Positions 1 to 9,287 of a stretch of DNA of 64,000 bases are shown in pieces; position 1 is the stretch's first letter, and the number at the start of each line of letters is the position of its first letter. The stretch lies in contig NZ_JACJKB010000006.1 of NCBI RefSeq assembly GCF_016900375.1, positions 1-64,000 on the forward strand. Reading direction: 5' to 3'. The DNA is from Collinsella tanakaei (GTDB taxonomy: Bacteria > Actinomycetota > Coriobacteriia > Coriobacteriales > Coriobacteriaceae). The position numbers were made by a program, and so were the translations under genes. The notes under the pieces were generated by a model that saw only the letters and a program-made list of their open reading frames with translations, did no database searches and had not been told where the DNA came from.

Positions 1-76
1 TGCTCCGCGGCGAACGGCTGCGCCGTTCACACGCTCCGCACCCCGAACGGGGTTCGAATCCCTATGCACGGGGCCC
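1..76 (+). tRNA. Possible 3' part of a tRNA cut by the window start
   Basis: The stretch carries a canonical T-arm core, GGTTCGAATCC at about 50-60, preceded by two small hairpins (GAACGG/CCGTTC and CCCC/GGGG) that could belong to a long variable arm. The T-stem has one mismatch and the 5' half and anticodon lie outside the window, so identity cannot be read. A terminator-like hairpin follows directly. It could also be a degenerate tRNA relic. Confidence 0.3.
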
Positions 77-86
77 TAATGAGAAA

Positions 87-115
87 CGGCACCATTGCTG
101 GTGCCGAAATCTTTT
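87..115 (+). terminator. Rho-independent terminator
   Basis: Perfect 7-bp stem CGGCACC/GGTGCCG with a 6-nt loop, followed by AAATCTTTT. It would end the tRNA-like transcript at the left edge. Confidence 0.6.
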
Positions 116-118
116 CTA

Positions 119-194
119 TGGTGGGCGATGAGGGATTCGAACCCCCAGCCTTGTGCGTGTAAAGCACCTGCGCTAACCGTTGCGCCAATCGCCC
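119..194 (-). tRNA. tRNA-Val (anticodon TAC)
   Basis: Read on the minus strand the acceptor arms GGGCGAT/ATCGCCC pair, the D-arm and a canonical T-arm (GGGGGTTCGAATCCC) are present, and the anticodon loop TTTACAC gives TAC, valine. The 3' CCA is encoded at 119-121. A -10-like TATACT lies just upstream on the minus strand (complement of 204-209). Confidence 0.93.
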
Positions 195-373
195 GTGGGG
201 GACAGTATAGCATGCTGCGGGGGATGTCTGGCGTCTTCCGTTGATTCTCGTGCCGAATAGCGGCCGTTCGCGCCTTATACGATCCCCTTACATCAATCTC
301 GTTTTCCCAGCATGCATAATGAGCCTTATCGTACGAGGAGTAACCCGCGCACGCTTCGCGCAAGGAGGCGCCC

Positions 374-3300
374 GTGTCTGCATCCCATCGGTTCCTTTAT
401 CGTGCCGCGGCGCTGCTGTCGTCGGCGGCCTTGGCGTTCGGGCTGTCATGCGCATCGGTAATCCCGGCGTTTGCCGAGACGGTCGCATCGTGCCAGCTCA
501 CGGACGACCTGCGGGGGGAGTACGAGGCCGACGGTACGCTCGATCAGCGCCTTGCTCGCGCGGAGGAGCTCGGCCACGACCGACCTTCCGAAGAGCTCAT
601 CGCCCGGGCACGCCAGCGCGAGGCGGGCGTTTCCACGCAGGAGAATTCGGTGCCGTCCAACTGGGCGGGCGGCATGCCGACCGAGGGTGAAGCGCACGTC
701 ATCGCCCTGTACGTCGATTTTCCCGCAGGCGAAAATGAACCCGCCTACACCTTCGAGGAAGGCGACACCCTGGACGCGCTTGACGCGCTTATCGATGGTG
801 GGAGCGGTGCCTTCCCATATGAGGACCTGGCGAGCTACTATTACCGCTCGAGCTACGGCGCGCTTAAGATCACCGGCGACGCATACGCCTACACGGCCCA
901 GCATCCGCGCAGCTACTACGAGGGGTATCCGTACGACGCCGACAACGGTTTGTTTGTCGAGGCGCTGCGCGCGCTCGATGGGGCCATCGACTATACCGAC
1001 TACGACGGCGACAAAGATGGCTACATCGATGCTGTCTACCTGCACTTCGCCGGACCTGATTCCGGTTGGATGTCAATGTGGTGGAGCCAGGAATTCAAAG
1101 TCGAGCGCGATGACCTTTCGTTCGATGGCGTCGGCCTGTCCAACTGCGTGCTGCTCCACAACCCCTCGAACGAGCCTGCCGGGCATGCCACCATCATCCA
1201 CGAAACCGGGCACGCACTTGGGCTGCCGGACTATTACAACGCGACGGCTCAGACGCAGTTCGGGACATGGCCGACGGGCATCATCGGCTCCGACATGATG
1301 ATGGACAACGTGGGCGATCACAACGGGTTCTCGAAATGGCTGCTCGGTTGGCTGGACGAAGACCAGGTCACGCACGTTGCCGCGTCGGCGGACGGCATCG
1401 ACGTCATGCGGGGCGAAGAGACAGTCGGCCATATCGAGCCGGCGGAGGACGGAACGTCTGAGGTCACCCTCGACCTAGAGCGCTTTGTGACCGATGCGCC
1501 TGAAGACACGGGCGGCATCATCGTTGTCTCCAACGCGGACGAGGGCATCTTCTCCGATTACTACGTGCTGCAATACGATGGGTTCGGCGGCAATCAGTCG
1601 CTGTACGTGAGCGAAGACGGTGGAGATCAAAACCGCCTGCCGAACGGGTTTCGCATGTATCGCGTACGCGCCGAGCTGAATTCCGAAGGTACCGATTTTA
1701 AGTTCACCAATATTGCCGGGCAGGTGAACAGTCAGCTTATCGAGCTCGTGGACCCCGATATGGAGGTCGAGCACCTGCAAGGCTCGGGAACCGTGACCTG
1801 CCGCGCCTCGTCGGGGGAGTACGGCTGCTTGCTCACAGCGGGCACCGAGGTGACATCCGATACGTTCCCGTCGACGAATTTCTACGAGAGCCCGGCACTT
1901 GGCTACACGGGCATTGGCGTGCGCATCGACGCGTGCGAGCAGACCGGCGGCACGGTCACGATATCGCATACGGGCAAAACGATGCCCGATCTGCCCGAAT
2001 TCACCGTTAGCCTCGATGAGGGGGAGGCGCTCTACAACACCGGCTCGCTGCACCTCACGGCGAGTTACGCGACGCTCGCCACGTATCGGACCGACCCTGC
2101 GCTGCTGGTGGACGGCGAGCGCGTGCCGGTTGTCGTGCGGATCGACCGCGAGCACATCGAGGTCGATTATCGTTTTGACGCGTCGCTCATCGGCCCTGAT
2201 TCTGTCTGCGAGCTGCTGCTGCCTGCGGGAACGTTTGCCGTGGGGATGACGGAAAGCGGCGAAGAGGTTACGTCCGAAGAGCTTCGCATTCCGCTTCCGG
2301 CGGGCGCCGTCGCGGATGTTGCAGATGCGGGGACCTATTCGATTGAGCGCGGTGCCGGCACGGCTCGCCTGGTGAGCGACGTGGTCGAGCTCGAAGACGG
2401 TCGCCGTGCGATCTTCCATGTGCCGCTCGGTGGCATGGAGGCCGTGGTGACATCGCCTGACGGCATTGAAATCGCGCGTGTTCCCATTGAAGGGCTGGAG
2501 GAGCCCGCGCTGGATGCCCGGGCGCTGACGGCAACGTCGCTTTCCGGCGACCGCGCCGCCTTGGTGTTCACCACCTATTCGGGTCCGTATCAGGTGGCGG
2601 TCGTCGACTTCGCGACCCGCAGCGGTCGCGTCATCTTCTCCCAGGACCTCTATGCAAAGCCGGAGGTCGTGGAGGCCGATGGCGACCTGCTGATCTTCAA
2701 CAGCCAGATGGCAGCGCTTGCCGAGCTGTTGCCGGACGGCCAGGTTCAGCTCCGGTACGGTTGCTTACACGTCTCGGAAATGTTTGCGGCGGGCTCGGAG
2801 CATCTCGTGTGGGTTGCCCAGGACGGCAATGCTGGGTCGGGTGGTGTCGCTTCGTCCGTGCATGCCGCAGCGGCGCGCGACATTGCCGATGCGCTGCGTC
2901 AGGTCGGCACGGAGGACTCCGATGGGATGTTTGAAGGGGAGTCGGTCATTGCGGCATTGGACGATGATGACGTCATCACGTTCGATACCGAGGGGTATAG
3001 CTATCTGGTCGATGCGGATGCGCGCGACGGCGTGTTCGCGCTCCTTGTGCCCTCCTGGGGCGTCACGGCCGGTGAATCTGCTGCTCGCGGGGGCTATGTT
3101 GTGACCTTCGACGATCGCGGGACACGGACGGCATCGTATGGGGTCGTGTCTGCGTTGGACAATGAAGATGGGGGCGCTTCATATGAGTTCTCCCGGTTGA
3201 GCATAGGCGCCGACGGAGCATTTGCCGTGTCGCGCACGACGGGGGAGAACGACGCGTACACCGAGCACGAGATCGTTTTGTTTACGTCGGAGACGGAATC

Positions 3301-3748
3301 TTCGGCGGACGGGGTGGTCCAGGGTGCGCACCTGTTCGTGAACGGATCGATGCGAGGCACGTGGATTGAGAATGGGTCGTGGCTCGCCATCGGCTGGCCC
3401 ATGGAAGCGCAGCTGGCCGTGGGAAGTTATTCTGAAGGCGCGGATGCTGTGGGGGATGCCGTTGAGCCTGATTACCTGCGCTATTACGTGACGGCTCCGG
3501 TCGGTGTGCCGGATGAACCCGAGCCTGAGCCCAAGCCGGAACCGGAGGCCCCAGATGCCCCCGATGCTCCCGACCAGCCAGAAGCTGGCCAGCCCGTCGC
3601 GCCGGCGGCGGACGACGTCGCATCGGAGCCGGATGCCGGGCCCGCCCTCCCCTCAACGGGCGATGCCGCCGCGCTCGTCGCCGCAGCCCTTGCGATGTGC
3701 GGTGCTTTCGCCCTCGTTTTGGGCGCGCGGTGCAACCGCCGGGTGTGA
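374..3748 (+). CDS. Secreted M6-family metalloprotease with LPxTG-type anchor
   Basis: The 1124-residue product has a signal peptide (residues 1-34, hydrophobic core then AFA), an M6 (immune inhibitor A-like) peptidase domain with the zinc motif HETGH at 276-280 inside IIHETGHALGLPDYY, a long region of probable beta-sandwich/propeller-like repeats, a Pro/Glu/Asp-rich wall-spanning linker (about 1040-1085), and a C-terminal LPSTG motif with hydrophobic segment and Arg tail. The GTG start is chosen because AAGGAGG sits 6 nt upstream. M6 proteases degrade host or matrix proteins, and the LPSTG motif predicts covalent wall attachment by a sortase. No sortase gene is in this window. The substrate is unknown. 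Confidence 0.88.
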   Translation: MSASHRFLYRAAALLSSAALAFGLSCASVIPAFAETVASCQLTDDLRGEYEADGTLDQRLARAEELGHDRPSEELIARARQREAGVSTQENSVPSNWAGGMPTEGEAHVIALYVDFPAGENEPAYTFEEGDTLDALDALIDGGSGAFPYEDLASYYYRSSYGALKITGDAYAYTAQHPRSYYEGYPYDADNGLFVEALRALDGAIDYTDYDGDKDGYIDAVYLHFAGPDSGWMSMWWSQEFKVERDDLSFDGVGLSNCVLLHNPSNEPAGHATIIHETGHALGLPDYYNATAQTQFGTWPTGIIGSDMMMDNVGDHNGFSKWLLGWLDEDQVTHVAASADGIDVMRGEETVGHIEPAEDGTSEVTLDLERFVTDAPEDTGGIIVVSNADEGIFSDYYVLQYDGFGGNQSLYVSEDGGDQNRLPNGFRMYRVRAELNSEGTDFKFTNIAGQVNSQLIELVDPDMEVEHLQGSGTVTCRASSGEYGCLLTAGTEVTSDTFPSTNFYESPALGYTGIGVRIDACEQTGGTVTISHTGKTMPDLPEFTVSLDEGEALYNTGSLHLTASYATLATYRTDPALLVDGERVPVVVRIDREHIEVDYRFDASLIGPDSVCELLLPAGTFAVGMTESGEEVTSEELRIPLPAGAVADVADAGTYSIERGAGTARLVSDVVELEDGRRAIFHVPLGGMEAVVTSPDGIEIARVPIEGLEEPALDARALTATSLSGDRAALVFTTYSGPYQVAVVDFATRSGRVIFSQDLYAKPEVVEADGDLLIFNSQMAALAELLPDGQVQLRYGCLHVSEMFAAGSEHLVWVAQDGNAGSGGVASSVHAAAARDIADALRQVGTEDSDGMFEGESVIAALDDDDVITFDTEGYSYLVDADARDGVFALLVPSWGVTAGESAARGGYVVTFDDRGTRTASYGVVSALDNEDGGASYEFSRLSIGADGAFAVSRTTGENDAYTEHEIVLFTSETESSADGVVQGAHLFVNGSMRGTWIENGSWLAIGWPMEAQLAVGSYSEGADAVGDAVEPDYLRYYVTAPVGVPDEPEPEPKPEPEAPDAPDAPDQPEAGQPVAPAADDVASEPDAGPALPSTGDAAALVAAALAMCGAFALVLGARCNRRV

Positions 3749-3839
3749 GGGGGCCGTCGGCTCGCCGCACGTGGGGCCGTGCCGCATGCAAACGGGCTAC
3801 AATGGTGCGCGACGGATCCGCATCCCAAAAGGAGTGTCC

Positions 3840-4745
3840 ATGCCCCATACCGTGCTGCCCGACATCCCAAGCGGCGAGCTCAAAGAGCGCCTTTCGCGCG
3901 TGCGCTACGTGTTCACCGACCTCGATGGCACCATGCTCGCGCCCGGCTCGTGCGCGCTGACCGATGCCGCCGGCAATCCGAGCCTCGATCTGGTCTCGAC
4001 GCTCGTGGATCTCAAGCGCGCGGGCATCGAGGTCATCCCGTGCTCGGGGCGCAACCGCTCCATGCTGCACGAGGATTCGCGCGTGTTCGGCCTTAACTCC
4101 TATATCGGCGAGATGGGCGGCCTGCTCATGCTCGACCGCAACGAGAGCCGCTGGGAGTACTTCACGGCGGACATGCCGTTCAACCCCATCTGGGGCTTCT
4201 CGCCGCATGAGTGCATCGAGGCGACGGGCATCCTCGAGGAGTTCTCCAACCGCTGGCCGGGGCTGCTCGAGTACCACAACGACATGTCGACGGGCTACAA
4301 GCACCGCGAGGTCACGGTGGGCCTGCGCGGCGAGATCCCCGATGAGGACGCGCGCGACATCATCCGTCGCTCCGGTGCCGAGCTCGACTGGGGCGATAAC
4401 GGCTACCTCAACTACATCTCGGCCCCGACGACGCTCAAGCTTCCCGAGGGCGTCAAGGGCCGTGCGTTCAACATCATGCCCCAGGGCCTGAACAAGGGCC
4501 GCGGCATCGAGCGCTTCTGCGAGCTGCGCGGCATCGACCTCGGCGAGACGCTCGCCATCGGCGACGCGACCTCGGACTTCCTCATGGCCGATTACGTCGA
4601 CACGTTCTTCCTGGTGGAAAACGGCCTCAAGAATCCGACCGCCGAGGAGTTTCTGGCTAGCCACGACAACGCCTTCGTCACGCGTGGGCGCATCGTGGAC
4701 GGCTGGGTGCAGGCCATGCGCTGCGTGCTCGCGGCGCGCGGGTAG
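3840..4745 (+). CDS. HAD-superfamily (Cof-like) sugar-phosphate phosphatase
   Basis: The 301-residue cytosolic protein starts at an ATG with AAAAGGAG upstream; the open frame extends further upstream but that part overlaps the protease gene and lacks a ribosome site. HAD motif I is FTDLDGTML (nucleophile Asp27, acid/base Asp29) and the late acidic motif is IGDATSDF at about 240-247. The cap region between them resembles the Cof/mannosyl-3-phosphoglycerate phosphatase group, which hydrolyses small phosphorylated sugars. It is 14 bp upstream of murI, so likely co-transcribed. The substrate cannot be read from sequence. Confidence 0.8.
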   Translation: MPHTVLPDIPSGELKERLSRVRYVFTDLDGTMLAPGSCALTDAAGNPSLDLVSTLVDLKRAGIEVIPCSGRNRSMLHEDSRVFGLNSYIGEMGGLLMLDRNESRWEYFTADMPFNPIWGFSPHECIEATGILEEFSNRWPGLLEYHNDMSTGYKHREVTVGLRGEIPDEDARDIIRRSGAELDWGDNGYLNYISAPTTLKLPEGVKGRAFNIMPQGLNKGRGIERFCELRGIDLGETLAIGDATSDFLMADYVDTFFLVENGLKNPTAEEFLASHDNAFVTRGRIVDGWVQAMRCVLAARG

Positions 4746-4759
4746 AAGGGAAGCGGGAG

Positions 4760-5659
4760 ATGGAGTTTGCATCCGATTTGCTGCCGGTGAACAACCGCCC
4801 CATCGGCGTGTTCGATTCCGGTCTGGGTGGTCTCACCGTGGCGCGCGCCATCGCGACGGCTCTGCCGCATGAGTCGATCTACTACCTGGGCGACACCAAG
4901 CGCTGCCCGTACGGCGTCCGCACCGAGGACGAGGTCCGCTCCTTCGTGCTGCAGGCGGGGCGCTGGCTGGCGGCGCGCGATATCAAGATCATGATCATCG
5001 CCTGCAATACGGCGACGGCTGCGGGTCTGCGCATCGCCCAGCAGATGCTGCCCGTTCCGGTCATCGGCGTCATCGCTCCCGGCGCGCGGGCGGCCATCAA
5101 CAGCACGCGCACCCGCAAGGTGGGCGTGCTCGCCACGCCACTCACGGTGCGCACCGGCGCCTACACGCGGGCGATCCAGGCGCTCGATGCGGGTGTCGCG
5201 GTGTACGGATGCCCCGCCCCGAGCTTCGTCGAGATCGTCGAGAACGAGCTGGCCACCGGCGCGCATCTGCAGGAGCGCTGGCTGCAGAACGGCGACGTGT
5301 TCGACACGCCGGAGACCTGCGAGGAGGTCGCCCGCACGCTCGTGCCGATCGTGGAATCGGGTGCCGAGGTCGATACGGTCGTGCTCGGCTGCACCCACTT
5401 TCCGCTGCTGGCGGGACCCATCCGCAAGGCACTCGGCCCGAACGTGCGCGTGGTGTCGTCCGCCGAGGAGACGACGCGCGAGCTGACCGACATCCTGCAA
5501 CGTCGCGAGCAGCTGGCCGACGAGGATATCGAGCCGCAGCATCGCTTTGCCACGACCTCCGACAACATCGCGGAGTTCGCCGCGGCGGGCAGTTTCATCT
5601 TCGGCCAGCCGCTCAAGAGCATCGAGCACATCAGCCTCGACGAGCTCAACAACTACTAA
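4760..5659 (+). CDS. murI: Glutamate racemase
   Basis: This 299-residue enzyme interconverts L- and D-glutamate for peptidoglycan. It shows the family's N-terminal FDSGLGGLTV, the first catalytic cysteine in ACNTA (Cys82) and the second in GCTHFPLL (Cys211). Both catalytic cysteines are present, so it should be active. Length is normal. It follows the HAD phosphatase by 14 bp and precedes rph, with a palindromic repeat in the gap. Confidence 0.97.
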   Translation: MEFASDLLPVNNRPIGVFDSGLGGLTVARAIATALPHESIYYLGDTKRCPYGVRTEDEVRSFVLQAGRWLAARDIKIMIIACNTATAAGLRIAQQMLPVPVIGVIAPGARAAINSTRTRKVGVLATPLTVRTGAYTRAIQALDAGVAVYGCPAPSFVEIVENELATGAHLQERWLQNGDVFDTPETCEEVARTLVPIVESGAEVDTVVLGCTHFPLLAGPIRKALGPNVRVVSSAEETTRELTDILQRREQLADEDIEPQHRFATTSDNIAEFAAAGSFIFGQPLKSIEHISLDELNNY

Positions 5660-5661
5660 CC

Positions 5662-5692
5662 TGAAAGTTTGGGGACAGGTCCCAAACTTTCA
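5662..5692. repeat. Palindromic repeat, copy A (murI-rph gap)
   Basis: Perfect 12-bp inverted repeat, TGAAAGTTTGGG and CCCAAACTTTCA, around a 7-nt loop, starting 3 bp past the murI stop. Close relatives are at 53570-53600 and 54710-54740. There is no T-tract, so it may be an intercistronic stabiliser or a REP-like element rather than a simple terminator. Confidence 0.85.
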
Positions 5693-5710
5693 CAGCATAG
5701 AGGAGTTCGA

Positions 5711-6451
5711 ATGGATCGAATCGAGATTAACCGTGCGAACGGGCGCGCCGCGGATGCGCTGCGCCCCGTCAAGCTCACGCGTGAGGTCATGAAGCACGCC
5801 CTCGGGTCGTGCATGGTCGAGTTCGGCGATACGCGCGTGCTGTGCGCCGCCACCATCGAGGAGGGCCTGCCCGCGTGGCGCCGCGCCAGCCGTGCCGGTT
5901 GGGTCACGGCCGAGTACGCCATGCTGCCCGCCTCCACGAACCGCCGCAGCCGCCGCGAAACGGGTGCGCGCAAGGGCCGCTCCATGGAGATCGAGCGCCT
6001 GATCGGACGCAGCCTGCGCACGGTCACGAACCTGCGCGCCCTCGGCGAGTACACGGTGACGGTTGACTGCGACGTCATCCAGGCCGATGGCGGCACGCGC
6101 ACGGCGAGCATCACCGGCGCCTGGGTCGCCCTGCACGACGCCCTCATGGCCTGGGTCGAGGCGGGCAAGATCCCGCGCCTGCCGCTGACCGGCCAGGTTG
6201 CCGCCGTGTCCATGGGCGTGGTCGACGGCGCCGAGCTGCTCGACCTCGATTACGCGGAGGACTCCCAGGCGGAGGTCGACATGAACCTCGTGGCAACCGA
6301 TACGGGCGAGATCGTCGAGATCCAGGGCACCGGCGAGCGCACGCCGTTTACCCGCGAGCGCTTGGGCCGCCTGCTCGACCTGGGCGACGCCGGTATCAAG
6401 AAGCTCATCGACCTGCAGAACCAGGTCACCGCATTCCGCGACGACGACTAG
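5711..6451 (+). CDS. rph: Ribonuclease PH
   Basis: The 246-residue phosphorolytic 3'-5' exoribonuclease trims tRNA 3' ends. Recognisable family segments are the N-terminal RANGRAADALRPVKLT, the glycine-serine EFGDTRVLCAATIEEG strand, RRSRRETGARKGRSMEIERL and the active-site region DCDVIQADGGTRTASITGA. The ATG at 5711 follows AGGAG. It sits in the murI-rph-rdgB-dtd run; the rph-rdgB order is common in bacteria. Confidence 0.96.
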   Translation: MDRIEINRANGRAADALRPVKLTREVMKHALGSCMVEFGDTRVLCAATIEEGLPAWRRASRAGWVTAEYAMLPASTNRRSRRETGARKGRSMEIERLIGRSLRTVTNLRALGEYTVTVDCDVIQADGGTRTASITGAWVALHDALMAWVEAGKIPRLPLTGQVAAVSMGVVDGAELLDLDYAEDSQAEVDMNLVATDTGEIVEIQGTGERTPFTRERLGRLLDLGDAGIKKLIDLQNQVTAFRDDD

Positions 6452-6490
6452 CTGCCGCCCGCATCCGTGCCGGGCAGAAAGGGGAATCCC

Positions 6491-7135
6491 ATGGCACTGG
6501 AACCCATCAACATCGAGGAACTCGATCCGGCGCGCACCATCGTCGTGGCGACGGGCAATATGCACAAGCTTGTGGAGATCGAGGCGATCCTCTCGCGCGT
6601 GCTCACCGACGTGCGTTTCGTGGCGCTTGGCCAGCTCGGCGATTTTGACGACCCGGAGGAGACCGGCACCACGTTTTTGGAGAACGCGCTCATCAAGGCC
6701 GAGGCGGCCGTCGAGCAGACGGGCTTCCCGGCGATCGCCGACGACTCGGGCCTCGTGGTCGACGCGCTCGATGGCGAGCCGGGCGTCTACTCCGCCCGCT
6801 ATGCCGGCGTCCATGGTGATGACGCGGCCAACAACGCCAAGCTGCTCGCCAATATGGAGGGCGTGGCCGACGCCGACCGCACGGCGCGCTTCGTGAGCGT
6901 CGTCGCGCTGATCGATGCCGACGGCCTTGTGACCTACGGCGAGGGCACCTGCGAGGGTACGGTCGGCTACGAGGAGCGCGGCGAGTTCGGCTTCGGCTAC
7001 GATCCGCTGTTTCTGCCCGACGACACGCCCGGCAAGACCATGGCCGAGCTCACGTCCGACGAGAAGAACGCCATCAGCCACCGCTTCCACGCGCTGCAGG
7101 CGCTGGCCGCCAAGCTTGCGGGCGAGGACGAATGA
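6491..7135 (+). CDS. rdgB: XTP/dITP diphosphatase (house-cleaning NTPase)
   Basis: The 214-residue Ham1/RdgB protein hydrolyses deaminated purine triphosphates (XTP, dITP, ITP) so they are not built into nucleic acid. The signature VVATGNMHKLVEI near the start, DDSGLVVDALDGEPGVYSARY in the middle and GEFGFGYDPLFLPD near the C-terminus are all present. The ATG at 6491 is preferred over an upstream in-frame ATG because AAAGGGGAA precedes it. Its stop overlaps the dtd start by 4 bp (ATGA). Confidence 0.95.
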   Translation: MALEPINIEELDPARTIVVATGNMHKLVEIEAILSRVLTDVRFVALGQLGDFDDPEETGTTFLENALIKAEAAVEQTGFPAIADDSGLVVDALDGEPGVYSARYAGVHGDDAANNAKLLANMEGVADADRTARFVSVVALIDADGLVTYGEGTCEGTVGYEERGEFGFGYDPLFLPDDTPGKTMAELTSDEKNAISHRFHALQALAAKLAGEDE

Positions 7136-7578
7136 GGGCGGTCGTCCAGCGCGTCACGCGCGCCAGCGTGACGATCGACGGCGAGGTCACCGGCTCCATC
7201 GGCGCCGGTTACCTCGTGCTGCTCGGCGTGGGCGCCAACGACACGCGCGCCGAGGCCGATCGCCTGTGGGATAAGCTGCGGACTCTGCGCATCAACGAGG
7301 ACGAGAACGGCAAGACCAACCTCTCGCTTGCCGATACGGGAGGCGAGGTGCTCGTGGTGTCGCAGTTTACGCTCTACGCCAACTGCCGGCGCGGACGGCG
7401 CCCCTCGTTTACCGAAGCGGCGGCGCCGGCGCTCGCCACGGAGCTCTACGAGTACTTCGTGAGCCTGGTGCGCCAAGACGTCGAGCACGTGGCGACCGGC
7501 ACCTTCGCCGCCTACATGCAGGTCGAGCTCGTCAACGACGGGCCCTTCACCATCGTGCTCGATACCGACACGCTGTGA
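7132..7578 (+). CDS. dtd: D-aminoacyl-tRNA deacylase
   Basis: The 148-residue DTD1-type enzyme removes D-amino acids mischarged on tRNA. It begins MRAVVQRVTRASVTIDGEV, has the catalytic SQFTLYA segment (residues about 80-86), and near the other active-site loop carries RRPSFTEAA, close to the family GxxPSF motif. It is translationally coupled to rdgB by a 4-bp overlap, and a strong hairpin follows the stop. Confidence 0.95.
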   Translation: MRAVVQRVTRASVTIDGEVTGSIGAGYLVLLGVGANDTRAEADRLWDKLRTLRINEDENGKTNLSLADTGGEVLVVSQFTLYANCRRGRRPSFTEAAAPALATELYEYFVSLVRQDVEHVATGTFAAYMQVELVNDGPFTIVLDTDTL

Positions 7579-7626
7579 CGGTGCGGTACCTCAGTCGGTT
7601 GGCGGCCTAACCGAAGAGCAAGCGCT

Positions 7627-7657
7627 CGGGGCGCGGTCCAATGCGGTCCGCGCCCCG
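7627..7657 (+). terminator. Hairpin terminator after dtd
   Basis: A long GC-rich inverted repeat, CGGGGCGCGG and CCGCGCCCCG, lies 49 bp past the dtd stop. The tail CTTGTAT is only weakly T-rich. Confidence 0.5.
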
Positions 7658-7739
7658 CTTGTATATGGTGACCCTGTGTCATCCTCGGCAAACATGCCTT
7701 GCTGTGCGCTGCCGACGTGCATGAATGTTCGCAGGTTGC

Positions 7740-7745
7740 TATACT
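7740..7745 (+). promoter_or_regulatory. Probable -10 element for veg-ispE
   Basis: TATACT lies in an AT-richer stretch 79 bp upstream of veg. No convincing -35 is visible at the usual distance. Confidence 0.4.
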
Positions 7746-7823
7746 CTGCACGTTTGATTATGTTGGGGCCATTCTGTGCATAAACGCATATGCGCTTCGC
7801 CCCTGTCATATGGGAGGCGATTT

Positions 7824-8120
7824 ATGGAAGAGCTTGAGGTCAACCACGTCGACGACATCCACGGCAAGCTGTCCGAGATGGTCGGCCAGCGCGTGAAGGT
7901 GCGCGCGAACATGGGCCGCACCCGCGTGGTCGAGCGCAACGGCTGCATCAAGACCGTTCACCCGTCCGTCTTCATCGTCGAGGTCGACGAGCGCCGCGGT
8001 CGCAAGTCGCGCCAGTCCTACCAGTATGTCGACGTCCTGACCGGCACGGTCGAGCTGTTTGACATCGAATCCGGCGAGCGCCTGTTCACGCCGCTCGGCA
8101 ACCAGCTCGAGGAGCACTGA
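7824..8120 (+). CDS. veg: Veg-family protein
   Basis: The 98-residue product matches the small basic Veg family: HGKLSEMVGQRVKVRANMGR near the start, and the central NGCIKTVHPSVFIVEVDE segment. In Bacillus, Veg affects biofilm formation and nucleoid/cell division phenotypes; the mechanism is not settled. GGGAGG precedes the ATG. As in many Gram-positive genomes it is directly upstream of ispE (2 bp gap), which supports the call. Confidence 0.88.
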   Translation: MEELEVNHVDDIHGKLSEMVGQRVKVRANMGRTRVVERNGCIKTVHPSVFIVEVDERRGRKSRQSYQYVDVLTGTVELFDIESGERLFTPLGNQLEEH

Positions 8121-8122
8121 TC

Positions 8123-9019
8123 ATGCCCGCATCCAAGTTCATCTTGGTGACGGCGCCTGCCAAGGTCAACCTGTACCTGGGCGTTCATGCCGATAAGGAC
8201 GAGCGGGGCTACCATCGCGTCGACACGGTGATGACCACGCTCGACCTGACCGATACGCTGGCGATCGCGCCGTCCGACCAGCTCATGGTGAGGACCGTGC
8301 CCGAGGCTGACTTTCCCATGGAGCAGAACACCGCCTACCGCGCCGCGAAGGCGATGGGGGAGGCCTTCGACCGCGAGCCGAATTTCGCGATCCTGATCGA
8401 CAAGCACATCCCCGTGCGCAGCGGTCTGGGCGGACCCTCGACCGATGCCGCCGCGACCATTATGGGCATCTGCCGCTATTGGGGTATCGACCCCACCGAT
8501 CCCCGCATCGACGCGGTCGCGCGCTCCATCGGCGCCGACGTGCCGTTCTTCCTGTACGGACCTCCTGCGTACTTCACGGGCGCGGGCGACGCCATGCAGG
8601 AGGTCTACCGCCCGCTCACGGGTACGCCGGTCGCGCTCGTCAAGCCTGCCGAGGGTGGCGTGTCCACGGCGGAGGCCTATGCGCGCTTCGATGCCGACCC
8701 GCAGCCGATGCCCGAGCTCGACGAGCTGCTCGTCGCCATGCGCGAGCATGACGAGCAGGGGATTTTCGGGCACGTTGCCAACAACCTCGCGCCCGCAGCG
8801 TGCTCCGTCATGCCCGAGATCGCCGAGATCCTCGCGTGGATGCGCGAGCAGCCCGGCGTGCGCGCCTGCGAGGTCTCGGGTTCCGGTTCGGTGGTGTTCG
8901 CCGTGTGCGACACGCAGATGGCTGCCGAGGCTATCGCCCTTTCGGCACTGAACGATCACAGTTGGTGGGGACAGGCGGCCAAGATGGGCAAGACCGGCCC
9001 GGTGATCGCTGTCGGCTAG
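8123..9019 (+). CDS. ispE: 4-diphosphocytidyl-2-C-methyl-D-erythritol kinase
   Basis: The 298-residue GHMP kinase phosphorylates CDP-ME in the non-mevalonate isoprenoid pathway. The substrate-binding start APAKVNLYLGV, the ATP loop PVRSGLGGPSTDAAA (about residues 95-109) and the late GSGSVVFAV motif are clear. The next two pathway genes by synteny, ispD and ispF, are at 36-38 kb. Translation is probably coupled to veg. Confidence 0.95.
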   Translation: MPASKFILVTAPAKVNLYLGVHADKDERGYHRVDTVMTTLDLTDTLAIAPSDQLMVRTVPEADFPMEQNTAYRAAKAMGEAFDREPNFAILIDKHIPVRSGLGGPSTDAAATIMGICRYWGIDPTDPRIDAVARSIGADVPFFLYGPPAYFTGAGDAMQEVYRPLTGTPVALVKPAEGGVSTAEAYARFDADPQPMPELDELLVAMREHDEQGIFGHVANNLAPAACSVMPEIAEILAWMREQPGVRACEVSGSGSVVFAVCDTQMAAEAIALSALNDHSWWGQAAKMGKTGPVIAVG

Positions 9020-9121
9020 CGGCCCATCACGGCTTCGGGGCCGTTTTCGAGATGTGAAGAATCCTCGGCCCCAATTTCGCCTAGCATTCCCGCGAAGAGT
9101 GTGTTAGGATAATCGAGCTTT

Positions 9122-9198
9122 CGGGTTGTGGCTCAGTTTGGTAGAGCACCGCGTTCGGGACGCGGGGGTCGCTGGTTCAAATCCAGTCAACCCGACCA
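9122..9198 (+). tRNA. tRNA-Pro (anticodon CGG)
   Basis: Full cloverleaf: acceptor CGGGTTG/CAACCCG, anticodon stem CCGCG/CGCGG with loop TTCGGGA (CGG), T-arm CTGGTTCAAATCCAG, and encoded CCA at 9196-9198. Confidence 0.97.
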
Positions 9199-9210
9199 TC
9201 GCAACGACGC

Positions 9211-9250
9211 AGGCCAGAGTGGGTTTCCACTCTGGCCTGTTTGCGTTTGA
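9211..9250 (+). terminator. Terminator of tRNA-Pro
   Basis: Perfect 12-bp stem AGGCCAGAGTGG/CCACTCTGGCCT with a 4-nt loop followed by GTTTGCGTTTGATTT. Confidence 0.85.
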
Positions 9251-9287
9251 TTTGCGGCGGTGAGCGCGGCTTTGAGCTGTCGAGTGT